A stretch of 64,000 nucleotides of DNA, from contig CM037878.1 in assembly GCA_021292165.1 (NCBI GenBank), positions 254,373,921-254,437,920 on the forward strand, given 5' to 3'. The stretch comes from Shinisaurus crocodilurus. Lineage: Eukaryota > Chordata > Lepidosauria > Squamata > Shinisauridae. Both the position numbers and the translations under genes were made by a program. Position 1 is the first letter of the stretch, and every line of letters begins with the position of its first letter. The notes under the pieces are model-generated. The model did not search any database. It was not told the origin of the DNA and saw nothing but the letters and a program-made list of their open reading frames with translations. Below, piece after piece: positions 1 to 10,649 of this stretch.

Positions 1-55
1 ATCCTAGAATGATTTCCTTGGTCTTGGTAACATTGATGAACAGCACTCTTTCGAA

Positions 56-190
56 CAGTCTTCCCCAACCTGGTGCCCTCCAGATGTTTTGGACTGCAAC
101 CCCAGCATTACAGGCCATTGGCCATGCTAACTGGGGCTGATTGGAGTTGATATCTAAAACAGCTGGAGGGCACCAGGTTGGGGAAGGCAG
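56..190. mobile_element. Palindromic hAT-like MITE, family A, copy 1
   Basis: The two ends are inverted copies of each other: the left end reads cagtcttccccaacctggtg and the right end is its complement with a few changes. The arms converge through a short centre. No coding capacity. A second copy lies at 53176-53295 and has a recognisable 8-bp target duplication, which points to the hAT superfamily. Here the flanks (ctttcgaa and ctcaggag) agree at only 4 of 8 positions, so the duplication has decayed or the boundaries are slightly off. Non-autonomous; it would need a transposase from elsewhere. Confidence 0.75.
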
Positions 191-1869
191 CTCAGGAGGG
201 TAGCAGTGGAGTCTGTGGGGAGTGTCTTTAGCATTTGAAGGAGAAATGAGTATGCCTGATCAGGTTTGAGAGTTCTAGAGGAGCCTGGACTACTCACTTT
301 ACTTTTCACATAGTTATCAGCCACTTTACATCAGCTAACATCACAACTTTGCATGGCTTGGATTTTGAACTGCAGCAATGTTCTTTTGGAATTGCATATT
401 TTCCCTTGAACTGTACATTTTGTGCATGGTTGCACTTTTAAAAAAGGTCCAGATCATATCAGTAGACAGGTCTACCATTTCTGGTAGATTTGGTGACTGA
501 GCATTGATAAGGCCTGGGCACCAGGTCTACCAAGATAGAGAGATTTAGCCTTTGAGAAATTTGTATACCAGGTCTATCCGTCTGTTGTTTCTCCTTGGGT
601 AGATCTGGTGCCCAGACAATGGGCCGGTTCACATGACCCAGGAGGCGAGCGAGAGAGGCACCATGGGGCCGCCTGTGGGGCCCAGCGGGGCGCCACAGAC
701 GACCCACCGCCCCGCACGCGTGGGTGGACCACGGTGGAGCCGGTAGCCCCCGCCTCAGCCGGGGCCCATGCCAGGTGGAACACGATGGGAAGTCAGCAAT
801 TTGCATAGTCACAGTCAGCAAGGGAGCCCGTCATACTGCTGCCCATTTGATTTACAAGGCAGGCACTCCTGCGGGCTACCAAACTGAAGGCCTAACAGGC
901 CGCGGTGCTGCCCGGCTGGGCCTGACAGAAAGCTGGCCTCACTGCTCCTTCCAGGTCCGCATTCTACCATTTGCATACTAGAGGGGGGAGAAATTGTAAA
1001 CAACAATGACAAATGAAAAGAAGAAGAAAAAGGCTGCTCCTCCTGCGCTTCTGCCCTGCTGGCAAAAGCACAGCAGGGCTTTGCATAAGGTGGTTCTTCC
1101 ACCTCTGAATCTTTGCATCCCCACCAATAGGATTGCTTTATTTGTATACCTCAGTCATATACCTTCGCATCTTGGTGGCATGTTCGTTCATATTGCTCCA
1201 ACTCATGGTCATTATGTGTTCTCGCTCACTGTCTCACTGACTCACAACACAATCTACAAATGCTGTACTGTATGGAAATGAATACTGTGTCCAAATGTTT
1301 GCTTTTCACCTTTTGCTTTCCTCTTGTCAGTTTCTCATTTCAGTCGCACAAATAAATGTCCATGATATCTGTGCTCGGTGATGACAGCTAATGGCTAAAC
1401 AGATCTCTGCAAGAGATAAGTAGTCCAAGGCCCTTTACAACCACAGGGGTATGAATCCCAAGTTGCTTGGATTTATGTGATAAGATGTGTCTGCTCATCC
1501 TTCCCTGGAAAGGGAGTAATCTCAACCAATAGTCAGACTTTGCAACAAGGATAAATGGTCGGGCATCTCTTATTACATATTTGTTTTTTCTGCAGTGGTC
1601 TTTCCACTTCAAAAATCTCCAGTGAAAATGTTATGGCTTTCTTATCAAACTTCTGTGAGCAGGGCTCTCAGTGTGGGTTGCCCTGAGGCAATATCGGGAT
1701 GTGTCAAAGGAGTGTTGATAGCCCATGATGTTCCAGTGATGTGTCTTCATGGCAGCTAACAAAGCTAGGTGGTCTTCAGAAGAGATGATTCATCTGGAAT
1801 CTGCTCTCTAGGTAGGAGGAGGCCACAAGGTTAAAAAGAACAAGTGACTGAAGTTTGGGTTAGAAACAG
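191..1869. other. No gene recognised; non-coding
   Basis: Short unrelated open frames only, none with a recognisable domain. The one compositional oddity is a GC- and CpG-rich patch (605-770), listed separately. Several ATTTGCAT octamer-like words occur (for example near 798 and 968), but without promoter context I assign them no role. Confidence 0.6.
605..770. other. Short GC- and CpG-rich patch
   Basis: This stretch is much richer in G, C and CpG than its AT-rich surroundings, with words such as gaggcgagcgagag and cgccccgcacgcgtg. It is too short for a classical CpG island, and no TATA box, start codon with a sustained frame or splice pattern accompanies it. It could be a decayed GC-rich repeat or a small unmethylated regulatory patch; the sequence does not decide. 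Confidence 0.4.
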
Positions 1870-2077
1870 AGGGTTGGTCCAAGACATTTTACTGCCTGAG
1901 GCAAATGACAAGATGGCACCCCTCCTATTCCATGTACAAAAGCCAATTGTACTGGAAGTTGAATCTTTCTTTGACACTGACAATGGGACATCCTCCTCCA
2001 CCCCACCTAGCTGTCGCCTACCAGGATCTGTCACCTGAGGTGACTGCCTCACTCTCCCTAATGGTAGGGCTGGCCCT
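1870..2077 (-). mobile_element. Short TIR element, family B, copy 1
   Basis: Ends are inverted: left agggttggtccaag, right (complemented) agggccagccctac. The subterminal words gcctgaggc and gcctcactctccctaatgg recur in the copy at 27165-27439, which lies in the opposite orientation, and in the copies at 12934 and 14255. Flanks agaaacag and ggacacag match at 6 of 8 positions, as expected for an old 8-bp hAT target duplication. No coding potential. I do not recognise the family name. Confidence 0.65.
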
Positions 2078-2297
2078 GGACACAGAGAGCTGAGTTTGGG
2101 TTCTGTAAACATCTTCGGCTTCTTCCCTAGGGAGTTGATATGGGAGCAGTGGAGCGTTTAAGGTGCACCTCCATCCATGTACAACCTTTATATCTGTAAA
2201 TAAATGCAAGTATTACAAAATGGCACTAAGCCCCCAGTAGCCTCCTCCCAACGTGAACCAAACCTAGGTAAGTGCTGCCTAAGTAAGTGCTGCCAGA

Positions 2298-3054
2298 ATG
2301 GAGATCTTACCACAGCAAATGGAAGCCTCACAGCAGCTGAACAAGGACCTTGAGGCAAGTCAAAAAGACCTTGGAGTCTGCCTGGAGGCCTTCCACATAC
2401 AGCATTTTGAGAGCCTTGAAGTATGCCTGAGAGATGCCTGGAGGTTTATCCAGGAGGTGAGTCCCTTGGATGGTCTGCAGCTATGAAGGCTCAGGGCTGA
2501 TCCAGAAGCCCAGCTACAGAGTACCCAGTCAGGGACAGCTAAGAAGATCCATGAGGTGTATGAACAGGTTCAGGGCTGACCCAGATGCCCAGCTACAGAG
2601 TACCCAGTCAGGGACAGCTAAGAAGATCCATGAGGTGGATGAACAGTTCATGGGCTTGGATTGTGGAGATCTGCAGTCAGTAGTAGAGAAGCAAGAGGCT
2701 TTGTCTGTCCAGGAGCTTGCCAGCACAAGCATATTGAAAGACAATATGATGGGAAATTTGGTTCAATCTTCCTGGAGATGTGTCTTGAAAACCTTTATTC
2801 AGCCACAGGAATCTCCCCAGTTTTGGCAGTTCATGAAACAAAGAGCCACACAGGAAATGCATGGCTTGAGGAGGCAGGCTGTGCATTTGAGACTGTCTAT
2901 TGGTTTTTTGGGGGAAACTGCTGAGATCTTGTGGGTGAATGTTCTGAGATGGCAAAGGAATATGTTTGATGACTTTTTGATTGTGCTGTGGCAGCATAAA
3001 CAATTTACAAGAAAAAATAATTGGAATGTCTTAAGTAAGTATCTCATTTGGTAA
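2298..3054 (+). pseudogene. Broken coding-like relic, unidentified
   Basis: From 2298 a frame reads with a glutamate/glutamine/leucine-rich, coiled-coil-like composition (for example QQLNKDLEASQKDL). It meets a TGA at 2484-2486, but the same frame continues in the same style afterwards (RADPEAQLQSTQSG). A 79-bp tandem duplication (2492-2648) then breaks the frame. After it, the frame that starts at 2470 continues the protein-like sequence to 3054, with blocks such as SPQFWQFMKQRATQEMHGL. AG-like acceptor sequence precedes 2290 and gtaagt follows near 3034, so this could be a decayed exon or an old processed copy. I do not recognise the protein. Stops and frameshifts argue against function. 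A relic of an unrecognised transposon ORF is the main alternative. Confidence 0.4.
2492..2648. repeat. 79-bp tandem duplication, two units
   Basis: Unit 1 (2492-2570, 79 bp) and unit 2 (2571-2648, 78 bp) are nearly identical; both begin cagggctga and contain ctacagagtacccagtcagg. The unit length is not a multiple of three, so the duplication shifts the coding-like frame it sits in. It is therefore either later than loss of function or its cause. Confidence 0.9.
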
Positions 3055-3123
3055 CAGAGTTTTGATGTCACAAAATGGAACTCACATCTTCTTTGCTTAA
3101 ACGTGTTCTTGAAATTCAAGAGC

Positions 3124-3371
3124 TAGTGTGGCACAGTGGTGGGAGTGCTGGACTGGGACTTGGGAGATCCGGGTTCTAGTCCCCGCTCGGCCATGAAACT
3201 CACTGGGTGACTTTGGGCCAGTCACTGACTCTCAGCCTAACCTACCTCACAGGGTTGTTGTGAGGATGAAATGGAGAGGAGGAGGAGGAGGATTATGTAA
3301 GCCGCCTTGGGTTCCTTGCAGGAAAAAAGGAAGGGTATAAATATAATAAATAAATACATAAATAAATAAAT
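3124..3371 (+). mobile_element. tRNA-derived SINE (Sauria type, L2-like tail)
   Basis: The head has a pol III B-box region (gggttctagtcccc) within a tRNA-like start (agtgtggcacagtggtgg). The body has the squamate SINE word gggtgactttgggccagtca and cctcacagggttgttgtgag. The tail is gccgccttgggttccttgca followed by an AATA-rich run. The tail resembles the L2 3' end at 43037 (gccaccttgggtcccagtgt), suggesting L2-driven mobilisation. Flanks share the word aaattca, a possible short target duplication. Non-coding. Confidence 0.85.
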
Positions 3372-4245
3372 TCATAATGTTAGAGATGGGGACTGGGTCA
3401 ACTGTCTGGACTAAGAAATTCCCAATTATTGACTTTGAGCAGAAACTGAAATCAATGGGACTTAAGTTGGTCCCAGAACTTTCTTGGCCCACTGAATTCA
3501 ACAGACCTTAAACATGATTAGTTTTTACGGATATGGACCACAATGCTCATATCTTCCTATGTCTTGTTTGGATAACACTTTGAATGTTTACAGAATGTTT
3601 TATGCCTCCCCCGTGTCCAACCTAGCATTCAGGCAAAATGGCTATCTTCATTTTCATCAACAGGAAGACAGCAAGGCATGCTCAAAGATCTGCTTTTTTC
3701 CCCACATGAATGAACAATGATGCTGAATTCCAAGTTCTCAATGGCCTGTAAATTCAAATTTACATATTTTTTTCAGAGCAAATGAGTATTCCAATTTGAT
3801 TCAGGAACGTAAAACACTACATGAGCCATAGATATAGTGGTCTAATTACTGTAATTTTCCATTAAGATTTAATTCTCTTCGAGAAGTATGTCTTGCAGTT
3901 CTTGGTTTGTTCTCAAAGGGAATAATGTTTATTACAGACTACTTAGTAAGAGAAACAAGTGCAGAAATTAGGAGGCCCAAGCATGCCATTACTCGGACCC
4001 CTCTGAAGTGGATGCAGATTGGCACTGTCAGCAGGAAAGCTGAGTGGACACATCTTGTCACATGATAAAACCTGTTCTAGCTACATATATTGGTAAGGTA
4101 TATGCCATGGTTCACAAAATATGCCATGTATATTTGGTAGTGTCTAAACCCAGCTAGGTTGGGGAAGGCTGTCTTAAGCCATTTTCAATTTAGCCTCTCT
4201 TCATGCTTTTCACAAATGCCCTGGAAAAAGCCTGGCCCGGAGGGG
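3372..4245. other. No gene or repeat recognised
   Basis: AT-rich single-copy-looking sequence. A 68-residue open frame at 3514-3720 has no recognisable domain and no supporting signals. Confidence 0.5.
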
Positions 4246-4436
4246 GAACATAGGAAGTTGCCTTATTGAAGTCAGACCTCTGGTCCATCTAGCTCAGTAC
4301 TGATTACACTGAATGGCAGCAGCTCACCAAAGTTTCAGACAGAGGTATTTCCTAGCTGTACTTAGAGAGGCTGGGGATTGTCCCAGGGATTTTCTGCATG
4401 CAAAGCATGTGTTCAACCACTGAGGATCAGCCTTTC
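4246..4436 (-). mobile_element. tRNA-derived SINE with CR1/L3-like tail, copy 1
   Basis: Read on the minus strand it starts with a degraded tRNA-like head (tgcatgcagaaaatccctgg) and ends in a tail like ctagatggaccagaggtctg followed by cttcctatgttcc. The same tail design is seen at 40983-41170 and 63518-63712. It resembles the 3' end of the L3-like CR1 copies in this window. This copy is diverged, including in the promoter region. Confidence 0.75.
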
Positions 4437-5251
4437 CCCCAAGGGCCCATTTTTCAGGGTCAAGGAGCACTGTGTCCGTCCGTATGGTTGCCTCTCAGGA
4501 TGAACATGGGGGGATCCCAGGGGGAAAGCATACTTTGTTTTCTCCAGGAGTCTACCCTGGAGAAAACATAGCCCCCAGCTTTGGAGCAAGGAAAGGTGCA
4601 CTCTGGGGGTCCCTCAATTACACACTTCTAGCTTGACAAAACAAACTGAGTATGGCATTTGCAGGAGATGGATGTAAAAAGAAACCCCTGTGTAGATTAC
4701 AAAATCCCGCCTTCTAAGTCGTTATTGCTCAACATGCCAACATAGAGGGTTGCAGAGGCAATGGCTGCGGCCCTTTAAAGCTCTTCACAGGGTTTGTTTG
4801 TTTGTTTTTTTGCCACCCTGCCAATATTTGGATTCCAACAAAGGTAGCGGCTGCTCCTCAGTAACCATATGCGGCGCTGGCTCCAGGTTTTTGAGGGCCC
4901 TTGTGGAAGACATCCTCAGTGGGGGGGGGGGGTCCCTCCTTGAGTTAGTCTACCTTCTCACCACCATTGTCACCAGCTGCTATTGCTCCTCATCTTCTTC
5001 ATCATTGCTACCACTTGCATGCTTGACAGGCAGAGGGCCAGTGTGCCAGCAGACAGTGGCATCGACTGCTCCTCCTTCTCACCACCACCATGGTCTGGGC
5101 CAGAGTGAGAGGCAGGTGAACAAGCAATTTGCAATGATGAAGAGGAGGAGCAACTCCAGGGGGGTTCTTGTCAATGGATGCCTCCCTGCTGGGCTGTGGG
5201 CCCTTGGCAGGTGCCCAACCATGTCTACCCTTGATGCCAGCCCTGAGCACA
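4437..5251. other. No gene recognised; simple-sequence tracts
   Basis: Contains a 12-bp G run at 4921-4932 and codon-like CTC/ATC-rich low-complexity sequence near 4970-5010. A long open frame here (4750-5400) runs across the G run and into the adjacent transposon, so I do not treat it as a gene. Confidence 0.55.
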
Positions 5252-5259
5252 TGCTAAAC

Positions 5260-5394
5260 CAGTGTTCTCCAACCTTGGGTCCCCAGATGTTTTTGGCCTA
5301 CAACTCCCAGCATGCCCCAGCCAGCTACACTGGCTGGGGCATGCTGGGGGTTGTAGGCCAAAAACATCTGGGGACCCAAGGTTGGAGAACACTG
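5260..5394. mobile_element. hAT MITE, family C, copy 1, with perfect 8-bp TSD
   Basis: A near-perfect palindrome: the left arm runs from cagtgttctccaaccttggg through the word ggcctacaactcccagcatg, and the right arm is its complement. The element is flanked on both sides by tgctaaac (5252-5259 and 5395-5402), an exact 8-bp target-site duplication. Eight-bp duplications with a CAG-type terminus are typical of hAT transposons. A second copy with its own perfect duplication is at 48793-48906. Non-coding, so it depends on a transposase elsewhere. Confidence 0.92.
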
Positions 5395-5402
5395 TGCTAA
5401 AC

Positions 5403-7609
5403 TCTACCAGGGTGGAGCTTCAGTCCAACATCAGTATGTAGTATACAGGTTCCCTTACATTTATTACACTGAGAAACTTGGGGGGGGTGTTAAGTGGGGG
5501 TCAAAGTCAACTATAAAGGCAATCAAGTTTTCATGGCTAAACAAGGATTCCAAGCCAGTTTCAGGGCAATGAATAAATAATGACATACAATATAACAATG
5601 GGTTAATGTTTTCTAAGGAGTTTCTATCAAGAAGGGGGGGGGGGAAACCACTAGGTAGTGGGTATGCCTGTTAATAAATGAAAGAAAGGTGACATTCAAG
5701 ATGATTTTTAAACAACTGAGATGCAAAAGTGCTTGTTAAAAATACCATGAAGTCTTTACCAAGAAAAATAAAGTGAGGTAGGCAATCAGGAAATGATGGT
5801 GATTTAGTAAATATAATTATTGATATAATGCAGGCAAAGAAATGTTTCAGAGGGGGAAAAGCCCAAGTCTCTACAAATCATCAGCTAATGGATTAAATGC
5901 ATCCAAGGGTGAGAAGGAAATTAGCTGATCAATTCATTCAACAACTGCTAATTATACCTGACAAGTTAGGGAGAAATGAGAAGGAAGTGAAGGCCTGATG
6001 GAAAGTAAATGTGCTACAAGTCTATAAATCTTGTGTGTGTGTGTGTATTTTTAAGAAGTACAGACTCAGGATGGGGCTGAGGTAGACTGAGGAGACTCTA
6101 ATAGAGGTGTTGTGGCTGATTCAACGCATGTAGCCTCCCTCGGTTTTTAATGAGTGCAGTAGTTATAAATGTAAGGTAAATACAAGATACTTGCCCCACC
6201 CACAACTGTTCTTCCCCGCTCTTCCATCTCTGTCCTCTCAATTGGTATGGATGGGAATGGACCACCCCATTGCCTCCAAATCACATAAGATTTGCTAATT
6301 AAATCAGGAAATCAACCATGTGATCCCACCTATGTAGATGCCAGTCAAATATCTGTCCCTGCATGTATAGGCAGAGACGGTGGCGCTGTTAACAGTGTAA
6401 CATGTGGGTAGAACAGAACTGCACACATTCACTCCCCTTCATGCATTGGACCCACTGAGGTGGTAGTAACATCAGCCAGCCAATTTTTAGGGAGATATAG
6501 CATTTGCTTCCCAAGAGCGTCGTGCTATTCAAAAAGTATTATATAAACTGGTTCTGTCAGTGTTGGACAGTGTTGGGAATGGAGGCCCCACTTAAAACTG
6601 TATTCTGGGATCCCTCCCCTCTGATCCATATCTCTATTGTCTCTTCTCTCTCTTCCCCATTACACATAAACAGTGGTCAGCACACCTCTCCTGTTCTGCT
6701 AACCTCCCACCTGAATTATTCTGCAACTAAGTGCTGATTCACACAGCTGTGGCAGTCTGGGAATCACTTCCCTATAGTGTATCCAACACCATTCCAGTAA
6801 CCTATGTATGAAGAAATCACATGAGTAGGGTCTTCCCACATCAACATTGTTCAGCTGTGAGGGAGGACATTTGTAAGGACACATTGTTGACAACATGGAA
6901 TTGAACATTGGAACTCTAATTAGCCTAGAATAAGAAGCTGCATATAGGTCCCACTCTATAGAATACTTACCATAGTTGTTAATCCAAACTTGTTTCTATT
7001 CTGATGGTTTCTTTTATAGTACGCTAAGGGGAAGTTCAAACATTTCCATTTCTTACCCACTACTACACAGAGATAATTTACATATAGGAAAATACATTTA
7101 CATCAGTTATAAAAAGCAGTGTATTTTTCTTCTTTATGTAGAATTGGGCATCTTTCATGTGTGATGGTTACCCCACCCATGCACTTGTGGTAGAAAGAAT
7201 GCTCACATTGCCTTTAAAGTAATATGCTATACAAGCATTTTCCTATGGAGGGATGAAGGACAAAGAGAAGATGAAGGACAAAACCAGAACAAATGAACTG
7301 CAAAAATAAATAAATAATAAAATAATAAAAGGGATTCACATACAGACAGATATACCTCTAGCCTCTGGTCAAGGTCATCCTAGCATTTCTAATATATGAT
7401 CCTTTTGTCTTATAAACATACATGAAGACCAGGTTTAGCTGTAACTCAGTCTGGGCCTTTCATTCTGCTCAGATTTCAGATCAATTATATCAACTGTTTG
7501 GAACTCAGTCCTTTAAAAGGTCAAATGTCTCTGATTTACTATAAACTGCTTCAATAAACTAATTCCAGCATAAAAGGAAGCATCCCAAATCTGCCAGAAA
7601 TTAACATTA
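5403..7609. other. No gene recognised; AT-rich non-coding
   Basis: Contains a short G run at about 5635-5643, a (GT)n run near 6032-6046 and ordinary AT-rich sequence. Short open frames (for example 6504-6737 and 6976-7164) show no domain. Confidence 0.5.
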
Positions 7610-7616
7610 AAGTCAA

Positions 7617-8084
7617 AGGAATGTGAATGCAGCAACATAAAAGTTTGCCAGCCTGGCAAAAGGAAACCTCACCTTTCTGGTCGCAAAACATGCAAGCATG
7701 TCCTGTTTGAAACCTCGAATGTGAGCACGAGCAGAAGAACGCATTTTCCGAAAATGTTCACGAATTATCAAACATTTGCTCACATTCAAAAAATACACCA
7801 ATTCTGGTGAGAAAAAAGAGAGATCACAACTGTGCAACTTAAGAAATGCGGCTTTTCACGCTTTTTTCTAAAGGGGAAATTTGCGCAACGTTGAAAATTT
7901 GCACAAATTTAAGATTTTTTGGTGCAACTTTCATGTTCAATCATGTTCATTTTGTGCAATTTTCCCATTCACGCAAAATGAATAGAGATCACAACCCCGA
8001 GTGCAAATCAAAGAGAGATGAGCAGCAAACCAATGTTCAGAGAATCTGGGTGAACATGAACATTGCTCATTCAGACATTCCTAG
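7617..8084. mobile_element. Candidate TIR element (hAT-like)
   Basis: The left end (aggaatgtgaatgcagcaac) and the complement of the right end (aggaatgtctgaatgagcaa) are similar inverted termini. Flanks ttaaagtc and ttaaagat match at 6 of 8 positions. The interior is rich in words such as gtgcaa and tttgcg, and has many gcaaat/atttgc repeats, but no coding potential. There is no second copy in the window, so the assignment is tentative. Confidence 0.45.
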
Positions 8085-8450
8085 TTTTAAAGATAATGCC
8101 AGCATTCCTGAAATTTGTATTCAAGAGAGCATTTCAATTCAAAATGGAACAGGCATCATTTCCTAGGTTATCATGCCCAGCTTTGAAACAGCAGTGTCCA
8201 TGTGCATCTAACTCTTCTCTCATACTGTAGTTCTAAAGTCTTTAGGCTGGTGAAGGAGGTAAGAGGTTCTCCAGCATCCCTATTTGGAATAGGAATGATG
8301 TCTCTTAAACTACATAGCAAGTGACCAGAAATGAAAAGACGTATAATGCACAATAATCTTCAGTTCTTTACTTGTGCTTTTGCTAGGATGTAGGATATTT
8401 TTCTGAAACATGCTACACTTTCACCATGCAGAGCTCTTACGACCATAACA

Positions 8451-8455
8451 GAGAG

Positions 8456-8491
<36 letters not shown>
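8451..8491. repeat. (AG)n microsatellite
   Basis: Uninterrupted AG dinucleotides from about 8463 to 8490, preceded by a few AAAG-type variants. Confidence 0.95.
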
Positions 8492-8492
<1 letters not shown>

Positions 8493-9252
8493 CCTGTATT
8501 GGTTTACATAAGATATCTGCAGCAAAGGACACCAGCTGTGCAGGATCTAGACAAGGCAGGAGCTGCTTGCGGCCTTCCTCCTCCTATGTCACAATACCTG
8601 GCTGAGTCTGGCCTGCCCCTGGCTGCAGCCAGTTCTGGCCACATCTATAGAGGGAGGCTGTCTTGAGTCACTTCTCATCCAAGCCCTACAGCTTTAGGTG
8701 TGTGATCATGTAAGTATATCAAAGGAGATCCTTTCCTTATCCCTAGAGCCCCATGACCCTTAGGGGCCAGTCCAGGGAATCCCTGCTCACCATAAAGATG
8801 CCTCAGGGTGCTTACCCCACTGACTCAACTGCTGCTCTTCCTTCCTGCACCATCATGCCAAATGTAGCCAACCTATTCCAATGATGCCACTACAGGGTCA
8901 GAGGGTGGGCACCACAATGCTACGTCAATAGAGGCAGGGGTAAGGTTGGAGCTGGGTCATAAAGCCTCTGGACCTGCTCCCAGGTCTATGCATAGATGCG
9001 ATCTGTATGCTTAGCAGTCTTGCCTCACTTCTGGGACTGTTGCAATGTTGTCCTTTGCCACACTACCTGCTGTCAAGCATGGGGCAGAGGAACATGCATG
9101 GCTAATTGACTCTTTCATGGAAGGATGCTGAGAGCCTTGTGTGAGACATGAGATTCACAATGAGTTTACAGTTGTAAATTTCATAGATCTAATAAATGTA
9201 AGTTTCAAAAAGCATTAAATTACTAACATAGGGAAGCTAATTTTCCCTGTAT

Positions 9253-9254
9253 CT

Positions 9255-9285
<31 letters not shown>

Positions 9286-9286
9286 C
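9253..9286. repeat. (CTTT)n microsatellite
   Basis: About eight tandem TTTC units, ending in ctcag. Confidence 0.95.
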
Positions 9287-9982
9287 AGAAGCCAAAATAA
9301 ATGTTCAAATGTACACTGTTCTCATCTGATGTCTTGGAGCACAAAATATGCATTTTCTGAGCATGACAGCAACATATGAGTCAAGTTGCCTTGGGGCAGC
9401 TTATGCCTTTAACAGTTAACATCCTGAGTTCTCAAGATGCAAGCCCACTGTGTTGAATGTGTATCACTAAGTGCTGTTTCTGAACTGAATTACAAAAACG
9501 ATGGTCAAAGGGAAAACACTGTGTTATATCAAATATTGCACTCTATGAACTCCCATGTGGAAAATTTAATTCAAGCCTGCACTAGGATGCAAGCACTCGT
9601 GTGGATTGAAAGTTGCTGATGGAACCACAATAAAGGATTTTTTTGGTTACATCTCTTCCTGAATGTTTTGTGCTTCAGCTTCCCACTGTGATGAGGAGTA
9701 AGGTGACAGGGAGGGATGCAGGGTTTCCATCACCAGCCATTGACATTGCTATAACCCAGAGGCACGTGGACATATCTACAGATATGCACCTTATTTATGT
9801 ATTCATTCATTTTGATTTATGGCAGGCAACAATCTTTAAACACTGCCATATAAGAATATTATAGGATATCAATATAACTTATACAGTGCATGTATAAGAG
9901 AAAAAAGTTGAATAAAAACACATTACTTAAAGCATATTGCTAAAATAAACTGCATACTGCAGATATAACAGAAAAAGAAATA

Positions 9983-10234
9983 CAGTCATGCCTTGGATTG
10001 AGAGCATAATTCGTTCCGGAAAGGTGCTTGTAATCCAAAACACTCTTATATCAAAACGAAATCCCCCCCAAAAAAATTGTACACAGATTTTTAATTTAAG
10101 CCGTACTACAGTACTTGTATTGCAAGACGACGCTTGTATATCAAGTAAAATAAATAAATAAATAAATATTTAAAATTTTGCTTGTCTTGCAAAACGCTCT
10201 CAAACCAAGTTACTTGTAATCCAAGGTATTACTG
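9983..10234. mobile_element. Tc1/mariner-like MITE with TA target duplication
   Basis: Left terminus cagtcatgccttggattg; the right terminus complemented is cagtaataccttggattaca. The word gagagc and its complement gctctc sit just inside. Both sides are flanked by TA (9981-9982 and 10235-10236), the Tc1/mariner target. The interior is A/T-rich, with an AAAT array near 10147-10167, and has no coding capacity. The word cattcgttccgga-like (here aattcgttccgga) is typical of Tigger-related ends, which supports but does not prove the superfamily. Confidence 0.75.
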
Positions 10235-10236
10235 TA

Positions 10237-10649
10237 ACTAAAAGACAACATCAGTTCACAATAACATTACCAGAAATTCAGCAGTCGTATCTTAAATATA
10301 TGCATTAACATAAGCAGTTCATATATCTGAATAGTTATCCAAACCCTTACTTGACACATTCAACTAAACACTTGCTCAAACAGGAAAGTCTAATACCACG
10401 AGATGCTAAGGTTCAATATACCAATACACACTGGTATCAAAGAAGTCCCTTTGCATGATACAGCTAAACCATGTCTGTGATGGTGCTCCTAACAGTGCAG
10501 TTATGCCAAAGCCTGCTATTGTAACAGGGCTTGAACTGACTGCTAACTTAGTGCCGCTGATTATGCAGTTTAGCCAGCAGAGTCAGCAAATCTTCAACAC
10601 TGTAATGACAAAATGGCAAATTTAAGGTTTGGATCACTGGTAGGTTTAG
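10237..10649. other. No gene or repeat recognised
   Basis: Ordinary AT-rich sequence between two DNA-transposon derivatives. Confidence 0.5.

Larger units (their letters stand above)
8085..9980. other. No gene recognised; two microsatellites
   Basis: Holds the (AG)n and (CTTT)n arrays listed separately. Otherwise unremarkable sequence; the short open frames are not convincing. Confidence 0.5.

Noticed and set aside
796..980. Octamer (ATTTGCAT) words as a promoter or enhancer
   Set aside because: Short words common by chance in AT-rich DNA, with no gene or other promoter elements nearby.
4750..5400. 216-codon open frame, plus strand
   Set aside because: It crosses a 12-G run and a low-complexity stretch and ends within a palindromic MITE. 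No domain.
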